Below, piece after piece: positions 58,292-64,000 of a stretch of DNA of 64,000 nt. Location of the stretch: the NCBI GenBank assembly GCA_027559495.1, contig JAMXSV010000017.1, positions 1,488,001 to 1,552,000 of the forward strand. Reading direction: 5' to 3'. Source of the DNA: Aurifilum marmelostoma. Its lineage: Eukaryota > Ascomycota > Sordariomycetes > Diaporthales > Cryphonectriaceae. A program made the position numbers and the translations under genes. Positions within the stretch are counted from its first letter, which is position 1. Every line of letters starts with the position of its first letter. The notes beneath the pieces were generated by a model. That model was not told the origin of the DNA, did no database searches, and saw only the letters and a program-made list of their open reading frames with translations.

Positions 58292-59166
58292 TCAAATCTC
58301 AATGACGTTGACATAAGCCTCGGAAACGTAGCCTGCAACGCCATCGCCCCAGATGCCAACGACAGCCATCACAAAGCCAAGTCCGGCCACGGCAGTGGAG
58401 ACGACCTGCTTCTTGAGGAAATTCTCGACTTCCCCGCGGACCTCCTCGCCATTGACGTTATCAGACGTTGGGGTGGCGAGGCTATCGTCCTCGATGCTCT
58501 TGTCGCTGGCCGAGTCAAGAGTTGCCTCGCTGTGGATATCGGAGTTGATCATGTCGTAGCTCATCTCCATGCGGCGGGCGGCAGAGCGTTCCTTGCGAGA
58601 CTGCTGTCTTGAGGGCGCCGAGGAGGAAGAGGTCGACGACGACTTGTGCTTGGGAAAGTTGGTCAGGTACGGCGCGACGGCATTGGGCAGGGCCAGCCGT
58701 GAGGCCAGCACCAGCACAGAGGTGTAGAGCAGGTAAGGATGACGGAAAGCCCGCGGGGACAAGGCGAAGGCAAGGAAGAAGGAGGTGCCCGAGACTACGG
58801 CGAGGGTGCGCAGCTGGGCGCTGGCGGCGGTCGCAAGAGTCTTGAAGGCGCGAGAGGCGCTGGATGCGGAGGGGAGGTCGAGGAGGGTGGGAACGGTGAG
58901 GGTCGAGAGGGAGTAGGACAGGCCCTGTTGGACAATATGTGATGGTCAGCGTCTTGGAAAGTACACGATGGCAATGGACGTGATGATGGCAAGCCCATTG
59001 GTTCCGCAGCGAAGTGGCGATGACTTCACCGCCCGGAATCTCTCGGCGAAGTGCAGTGCGGGGAACTTTCAAAGACTGTCTTATCAGATGGGCGCAGGCT
59101 TACCGTCAGCAGGCCGAGCGACACAGTGCCGACAAACTTGAGGACTGAAACTCCTCGTGAAGCCAT
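58292..59166 (-). CDS. ATG33: Atg33-like mitochondrial outer-membrane mitophagy protein
   Basis: Exons are 59166-59104 and 58924-58292 (231 aa). The 179-nt intron has GTAAGC and CAACAG and is in phase 0 (SLGLLT to GLSYSLSTL). Four hydrophobic segments are visible: VSVLKFVGTVSLGLLTGLSY at the N-terminus, VVSGTSFFLAFALS, LLYTSVLVLASRLALP, and VVSTAVAGLGFVMAVVGIWG near the C-terminus. The block AFRHPYLLY and the C-terminal GLGFVMAVVGIWGDG recall yeast Atg33, which is needed for mitophagy in stationary phase. A Ser-rich and then acidic, polar middle region (about 115-185) separates helix 3 from helix 4, where Atg33 also has a soluble loop. Identification rests on this pattern and on a length near the 197 aa of the yeast protein, not on an alignment. 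Confidence 0.75.
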
Positions 59167-59785
59167 GATGCTCGGTGATCAGGAACTGACGATGGCTGAG
59201 AGCAGCATCAGTGTGTTGTTGACGTGTGCAGAGTGTGGGATGAGGTGTCGTCAGGAGGGTTGTGTTCAGGTGTGGTACAGTGCTGTAGAGAGTGGTGTGG
59301 TGTGGTGCAGTCAGCCAATGTACCCTTCCAACGCTGGTTCCTCAACTGAAAGTGGTTGCAGCCTTTAGCACCACCACCACCCCTCACTTGCCCCAGGGCC
59401 CTTGGTGGGGGTGACTCAGCTCATTGGGTGACTGTCGTCATTGGTCAGAAGGGGGTCCTTCAATTACGTCATCCCAAACAGACCGGCCAGTGCTCGTGTC
59501 TACAGTACATAGTAAACAATTATGGTCACAACGACATGAGTAAGAGATTGCAATACAATTTGTTTCTCTTTCTACACTGATGTCGTTGGAAGTGTGGTAC
59601 AAGGACTCATGCAAACTTCAATTTTATTTTCTCCCAGGGCCAACTGACAATCGCATATGCATGAATGAGGAACTCCGTCGTCGTCGTCCCCCCCCCCCCC
59701 CCCCCAACCCCCTTTCCCCCACAACACCCTCCTTCAGCCGCCTGGACCACATTATTGATCGCAGCTTGCCCAAGATGCCCACACC
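59167..59785. other. Intergenic region with C18 run
   Basis: Spacer between two minus-strand genes. It is GTGTGGTG-rich near 59265-59310 and contains an 18-nt C run. No gene was seen. Confidence 0.65.
59688..59705. repeat. C18 mononucleotide run
   Basis: Eighteen consecutive C following CGTCGTCGT, about 80 bp downstream of the stop of the MDR reductase gene. The longest G/C run in the window. Confidence 0.95.
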
Positions 59786-60936
59786 TTAGATCTTGTACAC
59801 CAGCTTCTCAGCAGACACTTTACCCTCCTGCTGCTCCCGAAAGCCTGTCTGGATATCCTCCAGGCCACCCACCTCTCTGATGCGGTTCGGCTTGATCTTC
59901 CCGCTGCTCAGCAGCTCTGGGAGCAGGCCCAAGTACTTCTCCCAGATCGCCTTATCCTGGGGCGTCTCTCCGCCACAATTGTCCATGGGATAAGGCAGGT
60001 GGCGTCCGAATACTGTATACACGATGGTGCTTTCCAGCTTGACGTTGCTGTGGGTCTTTGCAACTTCGTCACGACTACTTCTGGGGGGCAGCAGACCAAC
60101 GACATGTCCGCCTTTCGTGGAGGACATGGCGGCTGCGCAGCCCTCATAGGTTCCCTTCTCTGCAATGCAGTCAAATGCGTGCTGGAGACCGTCGTGGGAA
60201 ATCTTGCGGACCTGCTCAGGCCAGTCCTTGTCGTTGTAGTCAACCGTCTCGTCCGCGCCCAGGGATTTGAGCAGCTCGTGGTTGCGCTTCGACCCGGTGG
60301 CGATGACAAAGAGCCCTGCCAGCTTGCCCAGCTGGATGGCGTACTTGCCCACCGAGCTGGTGCCGCCACTGATCAGCAGCGGGAAGGCGGACGTGGCTGG
60401 CTTGCTGGGCTCAGGAAGGGCCAGGCGCTGGAACATGGCTTGCACCGCCGTCGCGAATGCGAGGGGGATCACTGCGGCCTCCTGGTCGCTGGTGCCGTCG
60501 GGGATGCCGTAGACCAGGCTGCTCTCAATGACGCAGTACTCGGCAAACACGCCACGGATGGGGTTCTCGCCCAGGCCGTTCTTACTGGTACCCTGCACGA
60601 AGCCCGCGACGCGCTGTCCTTGCTTCCAGGACGAGCCGTTGGGCTCGGCGACTGTGCCGGCGAAGTCGCAGCCGACTATCATGCCGGGCTGCGCACCCCC
60701 CGCATTTTTCCTGTGTTTGGTTCTCTCGAGTCAACCTCTCTGCACGTCTTGCATGATGGCACTCACTGGCTCGAAATGGAGGAAGGGCTGGCTGTCGCCA
60801 TTTACCAGTCTGTAGGGTTCTGGGCGACATATGTGACCTTGACCAGAATCTCGCCCTCGGCAGGCTTGGGCACGTCAACCTCCTGCACCGAGACCTTGCC
60901 TTCTCCTTGTGTGACGAGGGCCCTCATTTTCGCCAT
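59786..60936 (-). CDS. MDR enoyl-reductase-like (ToxD/LovC-type) oxidoreductase
   Basis: Exons are 60936-60806 and 60710-59786 (351 aa). The intron interrupts the Trp codon of NPTDWK, a frequent motif at this point in the family. GroES-like N-terminal domain: MRALVTQGEGKVSVQEVDVP, GMIVGCDFAGTV and RVAGFVQG. Rossmann domain: LLISGGTSSVGKYAIQLGKLAG (about 150-170) with GSKRNHELLKSLGAD, a Ser/Lys/Arg set suggesting NADPH. No catalytic-zinc ligands are evident. These proteins reduce enoyl or quinone double bonds; several act in trans with polyketide synthases, others are stand-alone toxin-tolerance reductases. It is in tandem with the O-methyltransferase 1.4 kb away, which hints at metabolite tailoring but proves nothing without a synthase gene. 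Confidence 0.9.
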
Positions 60937-62363
60937 GTTGAATACCCGGAGTTTTTATTCTTTTGTTTTTCTTTCCGAAGTGGTTGGATATCAAAGGTAC
61001 TGGTGATGGACAAGCAGAATTCCCCAAGATCAAGGGCAACGACCGTCAGAACTGGAGATCCTTATATCTATGAAATCACCCAAGGGATGTGCAGCTCAGG
61101 TGTGCTTACTAAAGTACTAAAGTTGCTACCAAACCTTCTTTGTTGAGGGCTTAAGCAAGCATGTGGATTACAAAGCCGTAAAAACAAGCACCCGTGTTAT
61201 TATAGTTTATTGATTTTCCATTCTATGTTCCTTTGGTTTTCCGAAATACTTACACAAACGCAGCAGGAATTTCACAAAGGGGGATGCTGCACAGCTGATT
61301 AATGATAAAAGTTCTCCGTGCGGGTAATACGCAGGATGCAGAGTCCCGAACCAATGTCGTAAATCTGCTACGGCGCCTGTGCTTATACAAATACTGAATT
61401 TGGAATATTTACACCGCTAGTTCCTGCGGCTGCTCCCACGCTGCTTACCTTTTAAGCCACTGTGTATCCATCATTTTGGAAATTGAGTTGCTTACTCGGG
61501 TTCTCTGGTAGCGATCTGTTATTTGTCCAAGGGGGAATGATCATTTTACATAAAACTGCACAGCTATATACATCTAGCCCCGTCAATAAGCATCCGTCTG
61601 CCTATCCCATTCCAAATTCCTGTGTTGTTTCCGAGGGCTAGGTCAGTTTTCTGAAGCTCAGTTCTAGCCCGTCGACGTATCTAAGTACTCTGTCCGAACA
61701 AGGCCCTGCTCACGAGGCTAGCATTGCCTCCCGGCAAAGGCCTGGGCTCTGCTGAACTCGCTCTTGACGTGGTATGTCTCATCCAAAATCGTCTTGCTTT
61801 CTCTTTGTTGTACTGGAAACAATCTCTTTCTCCGTCTCTGCAGACTACAGAACCTTCCCGTCAGGACACGACTTGGGGCTATCGATCATAAGTAGGACGG
61901 GGGACTTTGTCGTGGTACTCGAAACAGGTGGTTCTTACGCTGGGATATCGCTCAAGCTGGGGCACCCCAGCCCTTGCACATTCGGACCTGTCCTGAACCT
62001 GCAGCTGGCGTGTCTTCAGATATGCAACTGGCGTCTTGCCGCAACCCCCAACTGGTCAAGGCAGTGCAGTGCTCGGCTGAGTGCTATTGATATGCATACT
62101 TGTGCAAATTGAGAGACTGCAAAATATTGGACCTTTGAGCGAACGTTCAATCAACTTGGGGTGTGAATTGCTGCTTCAAAGGCCAGACCGCCTCGAAGTC
62201 TTCATGTAAGTAATCAATCCAGCAAAAGACAGCGTTGGCGGAACAGTAGATCTCGAAATCGCCATCCCATCAATGGCTCACCTGTATAATCTGTGTATCT
62301 CCTAAAGCAGTGTTTGTGTGCAAACTGCTACCTACCCTAGGGTACATGATTCAGCAACCTCCC
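60937..62363. other. Intergenic region (1.4 kb)
   Basis: AT-rich spacer between two minus-strand genes. A short plus-strand frame (61774-62112) has no recognisable domain and is not called. Confidence 0.6.
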
Positions 62364-63839
62364 TTAATCCTTAAGCATTGCTTCGATGATACCGTCTGCT
62401 CCCGTCTGTGGTGGCGGCCATGTCTTGATCACTTCGAAACCGGCCTTGCCAAGAAGCTCTCTCCATTGAGTCTCAGTCCTCTCCATCCCAGCATTGAAAA
62501 CCATCATGGCAAGGTCAAATACAGCAGTGAATTTGTCAGCCCCCTGATCTGGAACGATCAGATCGTGGATCAGGAGTTTGGAATATCCTGGGATCATGGC
62601 CTTCTTGACCTGCTCGAGTATGTCCAAGCAATACTGCTCCGACCAGTCGTGGAAGATGTGGTGAAAAAAGTAGGATCGGGCGCCTGTCTGGTATTAGCAA
62701 GAGTCTTTATCATAAGATAGAGATAAAATTGTAAATAATTACCCTTGACAGGCTGTTGGGTGAAAAAGTCATAGGCCATTATCTCGATGGCCGGGTCAAG
62801 ATCTGCAAGACTGCTAGTCACTGACTGCAGATCTTGGAGGACCAGACGTCCTCGGCCTGGATACTTGCCATGGAATGCGAGCACATCATGGCCTCTGCCA
62901 GCGCCTACATCCACGACCAGAGCCGACGTGGCATTTGCACCATCAATCAGACGCTCCTGAATCGGGAACCAGTCAATCCAGGAGTCCCTAGCTCCCATAG
63001 TGTTTCCCATGAAAGTGTTGAAGTCTTTGAAGACTCTCGGGATCGAGCTGAAGAGCTCAAAGGTCGTCAGTTTCGTCTGAAAAGCGTACTGCATCAAGCC
63101 ATCACGAGGGTGTGTCGGGCAGCGATAGCCGGCTTCGCGAAAATAATTCGGTGCTTTCTGCGCGGCACCTACAACCATCTCGCCACTTGCCGCAGCTCAT
63201 ATGGTAAGCATTCTATCAGGATCTGAGGTCTTTGTGCGAGGTTGCAAGATGACTTACACCATTCGGTGCCCGGAGGCGATCTCCTCCGTGGCCATGGCCG
63301 TTGTGATAGGTGTGGCTTCCCACGTCTGTTTCTCTACCTCACTGATGAGTCCAATGGCTGCGAGGGGTCTGAGGACTCGGACTGTGCTGGTGTCAACCAA
63401 GGTCTGTTCTCTTGCATGAGTGTGGGGTGTCATACTAATCAGTAGCTCTTCACCATCCGAAAGCGAAGCCAGCTTCTCAGAGGAGATTGGCCCATTGCTG
63501 CTTGCGATATGCTTGAAGAGATCTAGGCCGTCGGCTATCCTTGCAGCTGTAGCTAGAAGAGGCTATGCGCAATCAATACGTGCTGCTACTGCCAGTATGA
63601 AGGTGGCGGGGGGGGGGGGGAGGGGGGGGGCGTTGAGGGAGGGCGCTCAGGAACAAAACAAATAGACGAACAGAAAATGCCAGGTCAACTGCAGCATCTT
63701 GTGGCTGTTCGAGGCTCGCAGTAATCCTTCGGCTCAAGTTAAGTGCCTCATTTCGCACGGTTTGGCCGCTCTCACTCGAAGATAACTTCGCACTCAGAGA
63801 GCTCAGCTGCTCAATGAGGGCAACTGTTTGGTCGGCCAT
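62364..63839 (-). CDS. SAM-dependent O-methyltransferase (plant/fungal Methyltransf_2 type)
   Basis: Five exons: 63839-63672, 63562-63436, 63381-63258, 63185-62743 and 62683-62364, in continuous frame (393 aa). The N-terminal dimerisation/winged-helix part is split among the first three exons (PLLATAARIADGLDLFKHIA, EELLIIRVLRPLAAIGLI). The SAM-binding domain has VVDVGAGRGHD as motif I, and the catalytic base His299 lies in HHIFHDWSE. The family methylates phenolic hydroxyls of polyketides and other aromatics; the sterigmatocystin/aflatoxin O-methyltransferases are well-known fungal members, but the target here is unknown. Intron 1 contains two G runs (63608-63620 and 63622-63630). The promoter side reaches within 161 bp of the window edge, so any cluster partner would be to the right. 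Confidence 0.9.
63608..63630. repeat. G13-A-G9 tract in O-methyltransferase intron 1
   Basis: Thirteen G, one A, then nine G on the plus strand; C-rich on the coding strand, in the middle of the predicted 109-nt intron. Confidence 0.95.
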
Positions 63840-64000
63840 TGCAAAAGGTCGCCTCGGTAGATTAATGGGAAGCAAGCTGATCAAAACATCTGCATGTAAT
63901 CGAAGTGACCATCATGATACAAGCACGATGTCGAAATCTACGCTTGATAACCTGGGTGACCTCGATTTGCGGTTGGGCAATCGATTGATGTCTTATGGCT

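Noticed and set aside
1..64000. CRISPR array, prophage, rRNA operon or plasmid origin
   Set aside because: No regularly spaced repeats, phage genes or rRNA; gene structure is eukaryotic throughout.

Overview
The window looks like nuclear DNA from a filamentous ascomycete (Pezizomycotina, most likely Sordariomycetes). The evidence is gene content and gene structure. Introns are short (about 55-170 nt), usually GTAAGT/GTGAGT to YAG with CTAAC branch points. Pezizomycotina-typical families are present: a HET-domain protein, a HET-C2-type glycolipid transfer protein, a Zn2Cys6 regulator and a fungal sulfotransferase-like family. Secreted CAZymes and lipases are common, and the intergenic DNA contains TTAGGG-type motifs. 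I cannot name the species. Nothing looks viral or prokaryotic, and there is no rRNA or CRISPR.

Layout. 0-9 kb: secreted tyrosinase-like oxidase (-), secreted M24 peptidase-like protein (+) and GH3 beta-glucosidase (-). 11-19 kb: Egt2-like PLP enzyme (+) converging on a HET-C2 glycolipid transfer protein (-), which diverges from a phospholipase D (+). 19-27 kb: class 3 lipase (+), MDR oxidoreductase (+), TauD-type dioxygenase (+) and a conserved-looking unknown (-). 27-36 kb: intronless GH42 beta-galactosidase (-), an AT-rich repeat island with telomere-like motifs, an oxysterol-binding protein (+) and an acyl-CoA dehydrogenase (+). 36-47 kb: HET-domain protein (-), small unknown protein (+) and Zn2Cys6 transcription factor (-). 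47-64 kb: a 4.8 kb gene-poor stretch, then sulfotransferase-like protein (-), secretory LIP-type lipase (-), cupin protein (-), a putative Pol III gene (+), an Atg33-like mitophagy protein (-), an enoyl-reductase-like MDR protein (-) and an O-methyltransferase (-).

How they fit together. I see no clear operon-like system or backbone secondary-metabolite synthase. The themes are extracellular breakdown (tyrosinase, GH3, GH42, two lipases, M24), lipid handling (glycolipid transfer, phospholipase D, OSBP, acyl-CoA dehydrogenase) and self/non-self biology (HET-C2-like, HET domain). The MDR reductase and O-methyltransferase at the right edge could be the margin of a metabolite cluster lying outside the window.

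The most striking cross-cutting observation is technical or evolutionary. Four genes each need removal of exactly one G or C from a mononucleotide run (five sites in all) to restore a full family-length protein. Systematic homopolymer over-calling is the simplest explanation, but real pseudogenisation is not excluded. Exon coordinates are my own splice predictions, checked for frame continuity; no alignment or database search was possible.
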